Below are positions 8,631 through 19,976 of a stretch of 63,787 nt of DNA, one piece after another; the first letter of the stretch is position 1, and every line of letters begins with the position of its first letter. The translations under genes were made by a program, and so were the position numbers. This DNA comes from UBA9676 sp036005525 (GTDB taxonomy: Bacteria; Actinomycetota; Actinomycetes; Streptosporangiales; Streptosporangiaceae): NCBI GenBank assembly GCA_036005525.1, contig DASYQM010000105.1, positions 1 to 63,787 of the forward strand, in the 5' to 3' direction. The notes under the pieces are model-generated. The model did not search any database. It worked only from the letters and a program-made list of their open reading frames with translations, and was not told the origin of the DNA.

Positions 8631-9689
8631 TCACTCCCCCTCGAAGATCTCCGCGAACGCCCCCGCCAGCTGCCGCGGATCGTGGCGCGGCGAGCCATCC
8701 CGCATCGCCAGATCCGCCAGGACCAGCCTGCCGCCCAGCAGGCCCGCCGCCTTCTCCAGTTGTGCTATCGCCCCGCCGGCCGCGCCACGATCGGCCAGCA
8801 CCACGTCCACGGTAAGCTCCGGCGCGTGGTCGGCGAGCACTTCCAGGTGCGTATGTGGTGAGAATCCCTCGGTCTCGCCCGGCTGCGGGACCAGGTTGAG
8901 CGCCACCAGGCGGCGGGCCCGGGTGGAGATCAGCGCGTCGGCCAGCTCAGGGACGAGCAGGTGGGGCAGGACGCTGGTGAACCAGGAGCCCGGCCCGAGC
9001 ACCACCCAGTCCGCGTCCAGGATCGCGGCCACGGCCTCGGGGCAGGCGGGGGGGTTGGCCGGGTGGAGCGAGATGGACCGGACCCGCCCGGTGGTGGCCG
9101 CGCACGCCGCCTGGCCCCGCACGATGCTGAGCTGGCCCGGGCGCGCCGGGTCGGCCCCTTCCACCTCGGCCGCCAGGTCCAGCGGCACCGACGCCATCGG
9201 CAGGACCCGGCCGTGCGCCCCGAGGAGCCTGCCAACCCAGTCCAGTCCCTGGACCGTGTCCCCCAGCAGCTCCCACAGCGCGACGATGAGCACATTGCCG
9301 ACCGCATGCCCGCCCAGCCCTGAGCCGCGGGTGAACCGGTGCTGCACCACCCGGCTCCAGGTGGTTCCCCAGGCGTCATCCCCGCACAGGGCGGCGAGCG
9401 CCATCCGCAGGTCGCCCGGGGGGAGCACGCCGAAGTCACGGCGAAGCATGCCGCTGGACCCGCCGTCGTCGGCCACCGTGACGATGGCGGTGAGCTGACG
9501 GGTCACCCGGCGCAGCGCGGACAGGGAGGCGAACAGCCCGTGGCCGCCGCCGAGCGCGGCCACGCGCGGGTTCAGCGGGCGCACGGCAGGAACCACCGGT
9601 GCCGGCTCGCCGCGCGCCGCCACAGCTTCCGTCCCGGGCTCATCGTGGCCGCCCGGCACGGGCTGGTGCGCGGTTTCCCCCGGTGTCAC
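8631..9689 (-). CDS. yvcK: YvcK/CofD-family gluconeogenesis factor
   Basis: UDP-sugar-binding protein of the CofD/YvcK fold, implicated in cell-wall precursor control and growth on gluconeogenic carbon sources. The core starts with RVAALGGGHGLFASLSALRR (about residues 42-61), followed by TVADDGGSSGMLRRDFG, PPGDLRMALAAL and the DADWVVLGPGSWFTSVLPHL motif characteristic of the family. The N-terminal 40 residues are a variable, proline-rich extension. The GTG start at 9687-9689 overlaps the rapZ stop (GTGA). It lies between rapZ and whiA as in most actinobacteria. Confidence 0.95.
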   Translation of the reverse strand: MTPGETAHQPVPGGHDEPGTEAVAARGEPAPVVPAVRPLNPRVAALGGGHGLFASLSALRRVTRQLTAIVTVADDGGSSGMLRRDFGVLPPGDLRMALAALCGDDAWGTTWSRVVQHRFTRGSGLGGHAVGNVLIVALWELLGDTVQGLDWVGRLLGAHGRVLPMASVPLDLAAEVEGADPARPGQLSIVRGQAACAATTGRVRSISLHPANPPACPEAVAAILDADWVVLGPGSWFTSVLPHLLVPELADALISTRARRLVALNLVPQPGETEGFSPHTHLEVLADHAPELTVDVVLADRGAAGGAIAQLEKAAGLLGGRLVLADLAMRDGSPRHDPRQLAGAFAEIFEGE

Positions 9690-10594
9690 TCACGCCCCAG
9701 GTCACGGTGCACTACCTGAATACCAAGGCCGGTCTCCTCGAGCCGTTCGGCGATTTGCTCGGCCATCGCCACGCTCCGGTGCTTGCCGCCGGTGCAGCCG
9801 ATCGCGAGAGTCACGTACTTCTTGCCCTGACGCTCGTAACCGGCCAGGATCACCCGCAGCGCCGCGAGGTAGGCGTCGAGGAAATCGGTGGCGCCCAGCT
9901 GGCTCAGCACGTACTCCCTGACCCTTTCGTCCTGCCCCGTCAGCGGGGCGAGTGCCTCGATCCAGCGCGGGTTCGGCAGGAACCGGCAGTCCGCCACCAG
10001 GTCGGCATCCACCGGCAGCCCGTACTTATAGCCGAACGACACCACGCTGACGCGGGGGCCTTCCGCCGGGCCGCCACCGAAGAAGTCCTGGAGCCGGGCC
10101 CGCAGCTCGTGCACGTTGAGCGCCGACGTGTCGAGCACCAGGTCCGCCTCGCCGCGGACGGTCCTCAGCAGCTCCCGCTCGGCGGCGATCCCGTCCACCA
10201 CCCGGCCGTCCTCCTGCAGCGGGTGCGGGCGGCGCTCGCTGTCGAACCTGCGGACCAGCGTGTCGTCCGTGGCTTCCATGAAGACCACCCGCGGCCTGAC
10301 CCCGCGCGTGGCGAGCTCGGTGATGGCGGACTGGAGATCGCTGGAAAAGGCGCGGCTTCGCACGTCCATCACGGCGGCGATCCGTGGCAGGGCCCCCTTG
10401 GCCCGGCGGGTCAGATTGATCATCGTGGGAAGCAGGCCGGGCGGCAGGTTGTCGATGACGAACCAGTCGAGGTCCTCCAGCGCCTTCGCGGCCGTGCTCC
10501 GGCCGGCGCCCGACATCCCGGTGATGATCACGATGTCGGTCACCGGGTCGGCACCGGGGCCGGGCGGCTCGCGCCCCGTCATCTTCCGGTCCAT
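9686..10594 (-). CDS. rapZ: RNase adapter/nucleotide-binding protein RapZ (YvcJ)
   Basis: P-loop protein; in Escherichia coli RapZ targets the GlmZ RNA for RNase E cleavage and binds glucosamine 6-phosphate, whereas in actinobacteria its target is unknown. The Walker A motif IITGMSGAGRSTAAKAL lies near the N-terminus, followed by WFVIDNLPPGLLP and VMDVRS; the C-terminal half carries VVSFGYKYGLPVDADLV and TLAIGCTGGKHRSVAMAE, which are family hallmarks. The frame is open far upstream within uvrC, but the ATG at 10592-10594 with GGGGGAAG ahead starts just after the uvrC stop and gives 302 residues. Another ATG lies four codons downstream. Confidence 0.95.
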   Translation of the reverse strand: MDRKMTGREPPGPGADPVTDIVIITGMSGAGRSTAAKALEDLDWFVIDNLPPGLLPTMINLTRRAKGALPRIAAVMDVRSRAFSSDLQSAITELATRGVRPRVVFMEATDDTLVRRFDSERRPHPLQEDGRVVDGIAAERELLRTVRGEADLVLDTSALNVHELRARLQDFFGGGPAEGPRVSVVSFGYKYGLPVDADLVADCRFLPNPRWIEALAPLTGQDERVREYVLSQLGATDFLDAYLAALRVILAGYERQGKKYVTLAIGCTGGKHRSVAMAEQIAERLEETGLGIQVVHRDLGRE

Positions 10595-10613
10595 CCCCGG
10601 CTTCCCCCGCCCG

Positions 10614-12626
10614 TCACGGCGCCCCCTTGCCGGTGACCTCGGCGCTGTCCCCATCCGGCCGCAGGGCGGCCAGCACCGCATCGGACAACTGCGGCCCGAT
10701 GCCGGGCACCTGCGCGAGCTCCGCCGGGGTGGCCGCGGCGATCCGCCGGACCGAGCCGAAGTGCCGCAGCAGCGTGGCCCGCCGGGCCGGGCCCAAGCCC
10801 GGGACATCGTCGAGCTGGCTGACCGCGAGCGCCTTCGACCGCTTCGCCCGGTGGTAGGTGATGGCGAAGCGGTGCGCCTCGTCCCGCACCCGCTGCAGCA
10901 GGTAGAGGCCCTCGCTGGTGCGGGGCAGGATGACCGGTGCGTCCTTGCCGGGCAGCCACACCTCCTCCAGCCGCTTGGCCAGCCCGCACACCGCGACGTC
11001 GTCGATGCCCAGCGCGTCCAGCGCCGAGACCGCGGCGGCCACCTGAGCCGGGCCGCCGTCGATCACGACCAGGTTGGGCGGGTAGGCGAACTTGCGCTGG
11101 CGGAGCTCCGGATCGCCCGGCCCGGCAGCGGGATCGCCCAGCACGTCAAGCTCGCCCGTGGTCTCACGCTCCTCCAGATAGCGGCGGAAGCGGCGGGTGA
11201 TGACCTCGTGCACCGAGGCGACGTCGCCTTCGCCGCCGGTCCCGCGCACGCTGAACCGGCGGTACTCGCTCTTGCGCGCCAGCCCGTCCTCGAACACCAC
11301 CATGGCCGCGACCACGTGCGTGCCCTGCAGGTTCGACACGTCGTAGCACTCGATCCGGAGGGGGGCCTGCTCGAGCCCCAGCGCCTCCTGGATCTCGTTG
11401 AGGGCCAGGCTGCGGGTGGTGAGGTCGCTCGCCCGGCGGGTCTTGTGCAGCGCCAGGGACTCGGCCGCGTTCCGGGCCACGGTGTCGAGCAGCGCCTTCT
11501 TGTCGCCGCGGCGTGGCACCCGCAGCTTCACCCGGCCTCCCCGCCGGGACGCGAGCCACTCTTCCACCGCCGGGGCGCCGTCCGGCAGCACCGGGACGAG
11601 CACCTCGCGCGGGACGGTGGGGCCGGCGGCCTCCGGCCGGACGGTGCCCTTCCGGCTGGCCGTCCCGGTGGCGCCGTTCCCCGCGACACTGCCCTCGCCG
11701 TACACCTGGCTCAGGAAGTGCTCGACGAGCTCGCCGTCGCTGATGTCCTCGACCTTGTCCACCACCCACCCACGCTGGCCCCGGACCCGCCCGCCGCGGA
11801 CGTAGAAGACCTGGACGGCGGCCTCGAGCTGATCCTCGGCCAGGGCGATGACGTCACAGTCGGTGCCGTCGGGCAGGACCACCGCCTGCTTCTCCAGCGC
11901 CCGCTCCAGGGCCTGGATGTCGTCGCGGAGCCGGGCGGCCCGCTCGAACTCCTCGGCCGCGGCCGCGGCCCGCATCTCGGCCTCCAGCCGGCGGGTGAAC
12001 CGGGCGGTCTGGCCGGCCATGAAGTCGCAGAACTCCTCCGCCAGGCGGCGGTGGTCGGCCTGGCTGATCCGCTCCACACAGGGCGCCGAGCACTTGCCGA
12101 TGTAGCCGAGCAGGCACGGCCGGCCGATCTGGCGGGCGCGCTTGAACACCCCGGCCGAGCAGGTCCGCACCGGGAACACCCGCAGCAGTGTGTCGACGGT
12201 TTCCCTGATGGCCCAGGCGTGGGAGTACGGGCCGAAGTAGCGGGTCCCGCGCCGCCGGGCACCCCGCATCACCATGACCCGGGGGTACTCCTCGTCCATG
12301 GTGACCGCCAGATAGGGGTAGCTCTTGTCGTCCCGGTAGCGCACGTTGAACCGGGGGTCAAACTCCTTGATCCAGGAGTACTCCAGCTGGAGCGCCTCGA
12401 CCTCGGTGCCGACGACGGTCCAGTCGACTCCCGCCGCCGAGGTGAGCATCGACTGGGTGCGCGGGTGCAGGCCGGCGAAGTCGGCGAAGTAGGAGTTGAG
12501 CCTGGCCCGCAGGTTCTTGGCCTTGCCCACGTAGATGACCCGGCCACGGCCGTCATGGAACCGGTAGACCCCCGGCGACTCGGGAATCGAGCCGGGGGCC
12601 GGCCGGTAGGCGTGCGGATCCGTCAC
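10614..12626 (-). CDS. uvrC: excinuclease ABC subunit C
   Basis: Makes the dual incisions in nucleotide-excision repair together with UvrB. Of 670 residues, about 14-95 are the GIY-YIG nuclease (GVYRFHDGRGRVIYVGKAKN), a cysteine cluster follows, about 200-240 are the UVR segment that contacts UvrB, about 380-540 are the RNase H-like 5' endonuclease domain (IECYDVSNLQGTHVVAAMVV, with VVIDGGPAQV further on), and the last 65 residues contain tandem helix-hairpin-helix motifs (LDDVPGLGPARRATLLRHFG and AQVPGIGPQLS). The start MTDPHAYRPAPGSIPESPGV fits the family. It heads the uvrC-rapZ-yvcK-whiA block. Confidence 0.98.
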   Translation of the reverse strand: MTDPHAYRPAPGSIPESPGVYRFHDGRGRVIYVGKAKNLRARLNSYFADFAGLHPRTQSMLTSAAGVDWTVVGTEVEALQLEYSWIKEFDPRFNVRYRDDKSYPYLAVTMDEEYPRVMVMRGARRRGTRYFGPYSHAWAIRETVDTLLRVFPVRTCSAGVFKRARQIGRPCLLGYIGKCSAPCVERISQADHRRLAEEFCDFMAGQTARFTRRLEAEMRAAAAAEEFERAARLRDDIQALERALEKQAVVLPDGTDCDVIALAEDQLEAAVQVFYVRGGRVRGQRGWVVDKVEDISDGELVEHFLSQVYGEGSVAGNGATGTASRKGTVRPEAAGPTVPREVLVPVLPDGAPAVEEWLASRRGGRVKLRVPRRGDKKALLDTVARNAAESLALHKTRRASDLTTRSLALNEIQEALGLEQAPLRIECYDVSNLQGTHVVAAMVVFEDGLARKSEYRRFSVRGTGGEGDVASVHEVITRRFRRYLEERETTGELDVLGDPAAGPGDPELRQRKFAYPPNLVVIDGGPAQVAAAVSALDALGIDDVAVCGLAKRLEEVWLPGKDAPVILPRTSEGLYLLQRVRDEAHRFAITYHRAKRSKALAVSQLDDVPGLGPARRATLLRHFGSVRRIAAATPAELAQVPGIGPQLSDAVLAALRPDGDSAEVTGKGAP

Positions 12627-12722
12627 GGGGCAACTCTATGCGGGCGGGGCTTCCCCCCGGGGTCCACGCGGGCGCGGCTTTCGCGGGCCTGCACGGGCTG
12701 GACCGGGCCTGCGGAAGCCATC

Positions 12723-13352
12723 TCAGGCCGGGTCCAGGGCGGTGAGGCCGAGCGTGCGCAGTTGCTTCCTGAGCGCACCGGCCGAGGTGTAATGCAGGGC
12801 GTGCAGGCCCAGGCCGCGGGCGGCCGCGACGTTGCCCGGCGAGTCGTCGATGAACACCGTCGCGGCCGGGTCCAGCCGGTACCGGCGCAGCAGGATCTGG
12901 AAGATCCGCCGGTCTGGTTTGGCCACGCCCTCGATCCCCGAGATGACGTAGCCGTCGAGCCAGCTCATGAACGCGAACCGGGCCCGCCGGGTGGCGAAGG
13001 TCGCCGGCTCCATGTTGCTGAGGGCCAGGCACCGCGTGCCTCCCGCCTTCAGCTCGGCAAGCACGCCGACCGTCTCGTCGATCTGGCCGGCGATCATCTC
13101 CTCGCCGCGCTCCGTCCACGCCATGATCATGTCCCGGTAGCGGGGGTGCAGCCGGGCGAGGCGGCGGCATGACTGCGTGATGTCCTCCCCCAGGTCGTGT
13201 GCGTAATGCCAGTCGGCGGTGCAGATCCGGCCGAGGAAGTCCTCCATCTCGGCCGGGTCGGCGAACAGCTGCCGGTAGAGGTAGCGCGGGTCCCAGTCGA
13301 GGAGCACCCCGCCGAGATCGAAGACGCCGGCCGTGATCTGCCTGTCCGTCAT
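12723..13352 (-). CDS. HAD-superfamily hydrolase
   Basis: Haloacid-dehalogenase-fold phosphatase of about 209 residues with a helical cap. Motif I is GVFDLGGVLLDW: the expected catalytic DxD appears as DLG, the variant of the YihX/epoxide-hydrolase-N-terminal (HAD-IA subfamily X3) group. Motif II is CLALSNM, motif III is the lysine in GVAKPDRRIF, and motif IV is VFIDDSPGNVAAARGLG. Substrate unknown; relatives dephosphorylate sugar phosphates. The frame is open to a GTG at 13376 and ATGs at 13364 and 13352; none has a clear ribosome site, and 13352 was chosen because it puts motif I at the usual distance from the N-terminus. It follows gcvP by about 48 nt on the same strand. Confidence 0.85.
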   Translation of the reverse strand: MTDRQITAGVFDLGGVLLDWDPRYLYRQLFADPAEMEDFLGRICTADWHYAHDLGEDITQSCRRLARLHPRYRDMIMAWTERGEEMIAGQIDETVGVLAELKAGGTRCLALSNMEPATFATRRARFAFMSWLDGYVISGIEGVAKPDRRIFQILLRRYRLDPAATVFIDDSPGNVAAARGLGLHALHYTSAGALRKQLRTLGLTALDPA

Positions 13353-13400
13353 GGCTGTCACCATGCCCGCCGGCACCGACAGTTTCGGCGCTGGCCGGCG

Positions 13401-16259
<2,859 letters not shown>

Positions 16260-16279
16260 GGAGCCTCCAGAGGGAGCCA

Positions 16280-16298
16280 CCGGGTGCCGGTCACCCGG
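16280..16298 (-). promoter_or_regulatory. hairpin between riboswitch and gcvP ribosome site
   Basis: CCGGGTG and CACCCGG form a perfect 7-bp stem around a 5-nt loop, located between the aptamer and the GGAGG of gcvP. It is placed where an expression platform would be, but there is no U tract, so control by access to the ribosome site is as likely as termination. Inference from position only. Confidence 0.45.
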
Positions 16299-16305
16299 CT
16301 GTGGT

Positions 16306-16448
16306 CCTCCCCCTCTGTCATCGCCCCCAACGCCGGGCAGCACGACTCCAGAGACGCCTGTCCCGTCCGGTCCCTGGTGCCTGAGAGGTTCCGGGGAGGT
16401 TGCCCCTTCGGCGCCCCGTGCTGGCCGCACGGGGTCTCTCCCGGACGG
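16306..16448 (-). ncRNA. glycine riboswitch (one complete aptamer with a 3' ghost aptamer)
   Basis: Read on the minus strand, the 5' UTR of gcvP contains the conserved glycine-aptamer blocks in order: GGGAGAGACC, GCGCCGAAGGGGCAACC, GGAACCTCTCAGGCACCAGG. The outer P1 stem is CCGTCC (16443-16448) with GGACGG (16363-16368). Downstream the sequence CTCTGGAG about 16 nt after the P1 end and GACAGAGGGGGAGG at 16306-16319 are the end blocks of a second aptamer, but the ligand-binding core between them is missing (only some 20 nt), which is the arrangement called a ghost aptamer in singlet glycine riboswitches. It sits directly before gcvP, whose product consumes glycine, so glycine should switch expression on. 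Confidence 0.9.
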
Positions 16449-16486
16449 TATGGTCGGCTGGCCCCGAGCTTACCCGAGAGACAGGT

Positions 16487-17596
16487 TCATATCTCGTCCC
16501 ACTGGAACACCCGCACCGCGATCAGCGTGAGCACGGCGGCGAACGCCAGCAGCAGGCCCATGGCCGGCAGCGCGGAGGCCGGGCCGTCACCCCGGGCCAT
16601 CACATTCTGCATGCCGATCACCAGATAGCGCAGCGGCATCACGTAGGAGACGTTCACGATCCATTGCGGCGCGAAGGCGAGCGGGATGAACGCCCCGCCC
16701 AGGAACGCCATCGGCAGGATGATCAGGTTCACCAGCGCGGTGGCGGCCTCCTGGGACTTGGCGAGCGCGCCGACCAGCAGCCCGATCGAGAGGAACGCGA
16801 GCGTGCCGCAGATGACGACCGGGATCGCCATCCACCAGTAGGCGGTGAGCTTGAGCCCGAAAAAGGGGGTCGTGGCGATGGCGATGAACACGAACGTCTC
16901 GACGATCGCGACCGCGACGCTGACGGCGATCCGCGCGGTGATGATCGACGTCGTGCCGACCGGGGCGAGCCGGAGCCTGCGCAGCAGCTTGTTCTTCCGC
17001 CATCCGACCAGGGTGATCGCCGCCGCGAACGCCCCGCTGGAGGCGATCGCCCAGCCGAGCAGGCCCGGCGTCAGGTACTGGATCGGCTTCAGCGACTTGT
17101 CCTCCACCTGCTGGGTGGTCAGCTGATAGGTCGGCGGGCGGGGGGATGCCGCCTGGTTCGCCTCCTGCACGATGCCGGAGAACACGCTGTTCACCACCCC
17201 GGCGACGGTCGGGTTGGCGACCGAGTAGTGGACGATGAGATGGCCCCCTTGCTGCTGAACGGCTGCGTCGACGTTGCCCTGCCGCACGTCGTTCAGCGCC
17301 GTGGCCAGGCTGGCGCGCCGCGTGACGTCGAGCACCTTGTTCAGCTGGCCGTGGCTGGCCGCCCGCGCCTGGTCGAGCACGCTGACCTTGCCGACCTCCA
17401 CCACGGTGACCTTCGGCGTGCTGCTGCTCTTGTAGATGGAGCCGAACAGCAGCAGGAACAAGACCGGGAAAAGGATCGTGAAGAACAGGGCGGCACGGTC
17501 CCGGACGAAGCCGCGGAACATCGCCCGGGACAGGCTCCGGAACCCCTGCCAGTTCGGCCCGCCGCTGGCGGGCGTGGGTGTCCCGTCCGCCGTCAT
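16487..17596 (-). CDS. ABC-2 type transporter permease
   Basis: Membrane half of an ABC exporter (369 residues). One membrane span at about residues 35-55 is followed by a large extracytoplasmic domain (about 56-200), and then five closely spaced spans in the C-terminal half, ending with VRVFQWDEI. This is the ABC2_membrane_3 (YhfE/NatB-like, DrrB-like) layout. Its GTG/ATG start overlaps the stop of the ATPase gene by four bases (17593-17596), so the two are translated together. The substrate is not indicated; relatives export drugs, lipids or sodium. It ends 39 nt upstream of the glycine riboswitch but belongs to a separate transcript. Confidence 0.9.
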   Translation of the reverse strand: MTADGTPTPASGGPNWQGFRSLSRAMFRGFVRDRAALFFTILFPVLFLLLFGSIYKSSSTPKVTVVEVGKVSVLDQARAASHGQLNKVLDVTRRASLATALNDVRQGNVDAAVQQQGGHLIVHYSVANPTVAGVVNSVFSGIVQEANQAASPRPPTYQLTTQQVEDKSLKPIQYLTPGLLGWAIASSGAFAAAITLVGWRKNKLLRRLRLAPVGTTSIITARIAVSVAVAIVETFVFIAIATTPFFGLKLTAYWWMAIPVVICGTLAFLSIGLLVGALAKSQEAATALVNLIILPMAFLGGAFIPLAFAPQWIVNVSYVMPLRYLVIGMQNVMARGDGPASALPAMGLLLAFAAVLTLIAVRVFQWDEI

Positions 17597-18495
17597 GCCC
17601 GGTACTCCCGCCCAGTGAGCTGGAGGAACACGTCTTCCAGCGAGGCGCCGGTTACCTGCAGGCCGGCCAGGGCGTCGCGCTCGGCGAGCCGGGCGAGGAT
17701 CGGGGCCGGCTCGGTGGTGATGATGGTGAGCGATACCCCGTCGTCGGCGACCTGGGCACCGTTGGCGATGGCCCGCGCCTCATCCTGCCCGAGCGTGCCC
17801 GACGTCACGCTGATCCGGACCGGATGCGCCAGGCTGCGGACCAGCGCGGCGGGCGCCCCGATCTGCAGGATCTTGCCGTGGTCCATGATCGCTACCCGCT
17901 GGCAGAGCGTCTCCGCCTCGTCCATGTGGTGTGTGGTGAGCACCACCGTGTGGCCCTCGGCGGCGATCGCGCGCAGGAGGTCCCACAGGTTGCGGCGGGC
18001 CTGCGGGTCCAGCGCCCCCGTCGGCTCGTCGAGGAACAGCACGTCGGGGCGGTGCACCAGCGCGCACGCGATCGAGAGCCGCTGCGCCTGGCCGCCGGAG
18101 AGCTTCTCGGTGCGGGTCGCGGCCACGCTGGTCAGGCCGACCACCTCCAGCATCTCGTCGGTGCGCCGGGGCGGGACCCGGTAGAGGTCGGCGAACGTGC
18201 GCAGCTGCTCGCGCGCGGTGAGCCGCTCGAAGAACGATGTCGCCTGTAGCTGAACGCCGATCCTGGGCAGCAGGGCCGGGTTCCGCGGCCATGGCCGCAG
18301 CCCCAGAACGGTCACCTCGCCGCCGTCCGGCTCGCGCAGCCCTTCCATGATCTCGAGGGTGGTGGTCTTCCCCGCCCCGTTCGGGCCGAGGATGCCGAAG
18401 AACTCGCCGTGGCCGACCTCGAACGTCACCCCGCCCACTGCGCGCAGGTCACCATAGGACTTCCGGACGTCTCGCACAGTGATGGCTGCCGTCAC
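17593..18495 (-). CDS. ABC transporter ATP-binding protein (DrrA/NatA-like)
   Basis: ATPase subunit of the exporter formed with the overlapping downstream permease. All nucleotide-binding motifs are present: Walker A GILGPNGAGKTTTLEIMEG (about residues 35-53), a Q loop at IGVQLQATSFFERLT, the signature EKLSGGQAQRLSIACAL, Walker B VLFLDEPTGALD, and the H loop VVLTTHHMDEAE. The C-terminal 80 residues are an accessory domain that ends in GASLEDVFLQLTGREYRA, as in DrrA-type exporters. Start ATG at 18493-18495. Confidence 0.93.
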   Translation of the reverse strand: MTAAITVRDVRKSYGDLRAVGGVTFEVGHGEFFGILGPNGAGKTTTLEIMEGLREPDGGEVTVLGLRPWPRNPALLPRIGVQLQATSFFERLTAREQLRTFADLYRVPPRRTDEMLEVVGLTSVAATRTEKLSGGQAQRLSIACALVHRPDVLFLDEPTGALDPQARRNLWDLLRAIAAEGHTVVLTTHHMDEAETLCQRVAIMDHGKILQIGAPAALVRSLAHPVRISVTSGTLGQDEARAIANGAQVADDGVSLTIITTEPAPILARLAERDALAGLQVTGASLEDVFLQLTGREYRA

Positions 18496-18670
18496 GCCGG
18501 AACCTTATCTAACGGGGAATCAGCCGCCGGGCATGGGGACCCGAGTCGATCGCCTGGCCGCCCGCCGGTGCCCGTCGCGGCCAGCGGCGCCCTCGCGGCC
18601 AGCGGTACCTGCCGCGGCCGCCGCGCGCCCAGGCGCGGTGCGTGTGTGTCAGCCTGCCGCCGCGGGCCCG

Positions 18671-19312
18671 TCAGCCCGTTCTCTTGGCCCGGCGCCGCGC
18701 GAGCTCGTCGTGGCCACCGGTGCCATCCAGCCCCGCCCGCTGCCCCCCGGGCTCGTCGGCGGGCTCCGACGGCAGCTCGGCCAGCGTCCCGTCGACCTCC
18801 TGCCAGATCCGGCCCAGCGCGATCCCGAACACCCCCTGCCCGCCGGCCAGCAGATCGACCACCTCGTCGGGAGAGGTGCACTCGTAGACGCTGACGCCGT
18901 CGCTCATGAGGGTGAGCCCGGCCAGGTCCTCCGTGCCGCGGTCACGCAGATGGTCGACGGCGGCGCGGATCTGCTGCAGCGAAATCCCGGTGTCGAGCAG
19001 GCGCTTGACGACCTTGAGCACGAGGATGTCGCGGAAGCTGTAAAGCCGCTGGGACCCCGACCCGTGCGCGGGACGGACGCTGGGCTCCACCAGCGCGGTA
19101 CGCGCCCAGTAGTCAAGCTGGCGGTAGGTGATCCCGGCGGCGGAGCAGGCGGTCGGTCCCCGGTAGCCGACGTTCCCGGGGTGAGCGGTGAGGTCTTCCC
19201 CGAACAGGAGGCCTTGCTCGCCGGCGCGCTCGATCGCGGCGCCACGGTCGCGCGACTGGCCGCCGTCTTTCTCGGTTACCGCCACACCCGCCTCCGCCCC
19301 TGAGCTGGTCAC
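18671..19312 (-). CDS. MerR-family regulator (Rv1830-like)
   Basis: A 213-residue protein with a MerR-type winged helix-turn-helix at about 55-125: ITYRQLDYWARTALVEPSVR, then SQRLYSFRDILVLKVVKRLL and GISLQQIRAAVDHLRDRG. The C-terminal part has CTSPDEVVDLLAGGQGVFGI, seen in the actinobacterial homologues next to the bifunctional nuclease gene (the Rv1830 position of Mycobacterium tuberculosis). No cysteine pair for metal sensing is visible. The last 35 residues are charged and probably disordered. The gene order garA-ftsR-bfn-merR is conserved, which supports the assignment; target genes are unknown. Confidence 0.88.
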   Translation of the reverse strand: MTSSGAEAGVAVTEKDGGQSRDRGAAIERAGEQGLLFGEDLTAHPGNVGYRGPTACSAAGITYRQLDYWARTALVEPSVRPAHGSGSQRLYSFRDILVLKVVKRLLDTGISLQQIRAAVDHLRDRGTEDLAGLTLMSDGVSVYECTSPDEVVDLLAGGQGVFGIALGRIWQEVDGTLAELPSEPADEPGGQRAGLDGTGGHDELARRRAKRTG

Positions 19313-19394
19313 CCTGGGTACTCGTTTCGAACGCTAGGCCGACCCGACCGGCGGGTCAACGATCTCCCGCGGCGCGTCGCTCAGGAGCTCCGCG

Positions 19395-19916
19395 TCACGT
19401 GGCACGACCGAAATCTTCGGGGGTGATGGTGTCGAGAAACTCGCGGAATTTCTCGACCTCATCCTCCTGTTCGTCCGGGATCGCCACCCCGGCCTCGTCC
19501 AGGATCTCGTCGCTGGCGAAGATCGACGCACCGGTCCGGAGCGCGAGCGCGATCGAGTCCGACGGCCGGGCGCTCACTTCCTTCCCGTTGGAGAAGATGA
19601 GATCGGCGAAGAAGATGCCGTCCCGGAGCGCGGTGATATTGACCGTGTTCAGCTGCACTCCGAGCGCTTCGAGCACGTCACGGAACAGGTCGTGGGTCAG
19701 GGGCCGGGCGGGCACCATGCCCTGCTGCGCGAACGCGATCGCCGTGGCCTCCACTGGGCCGATCCAGATCGGCAGATACCTCTCCCCCTCCACCTCCTTG
19801 AGCAGAACGATGGGCTGGTTCGTGGGCATCTCCACCCGGACGCCGACGACCTCCATCTTCTTCACAACGGGCTCCGTCCTCACCTGCGCCGGACGCTGCA
19901 GCGTCCCGAAACTCAT
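19395..19916 (-). CDS. bifunctional nuclease (DUF151) family protein
   Basis: A 173-residue protein of the BFN/DUF151 family, whose plant and archaeal relatives show DNase/RNase activity. Family motifs are LKEVEGERYLPIWIGPVEAT (about 39-58), PLTHDLFRDVLEALGVQLNT, ITALRDGIFFADLIF and ARPSDSIALALRTGASIFAS. The C-terminal 30 residues are acidic (EQEDEVEKFREFLDTITPED), as in other actinobacterial members. It lies between ftsR and the second merR gene, as in mycobacteria (Rv1829). The cellular role in bacteria is not settled. Confidence 0.92.
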   Translation of the reverse strand: MSFGTLQRPAQVRTEPVVKKMEVVGVRVEMPTNQPIVLLKEVEGERYLPIWIGPVEATAIAFAQQGMVPARPLTHDLFRDVLEALGVQLNTVNITALRDGIFFADLIFSNGKEVSARPSDSIALALRTGASIFASDEILDEAGVAIPDEQEDEVEKFREFLDTITPEDFGRAT

Positions 19917-19976
19917 GAAGGCCTTCTCCTGTCAACGTACACCCGCGCGCGGGGCGGCGACGCCCGCGCCCTGCGC

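Noticed and set aside
10116..13172. A 1018-codon open frame on the plus strand
   Set aside because: It runs antisense to rapZ, uvrC and a HAD gene, all clearly real, and its protein is Arg/Gly/Pro-rich with no domain. Long antisense frames are expected in such GC-rich DNA.
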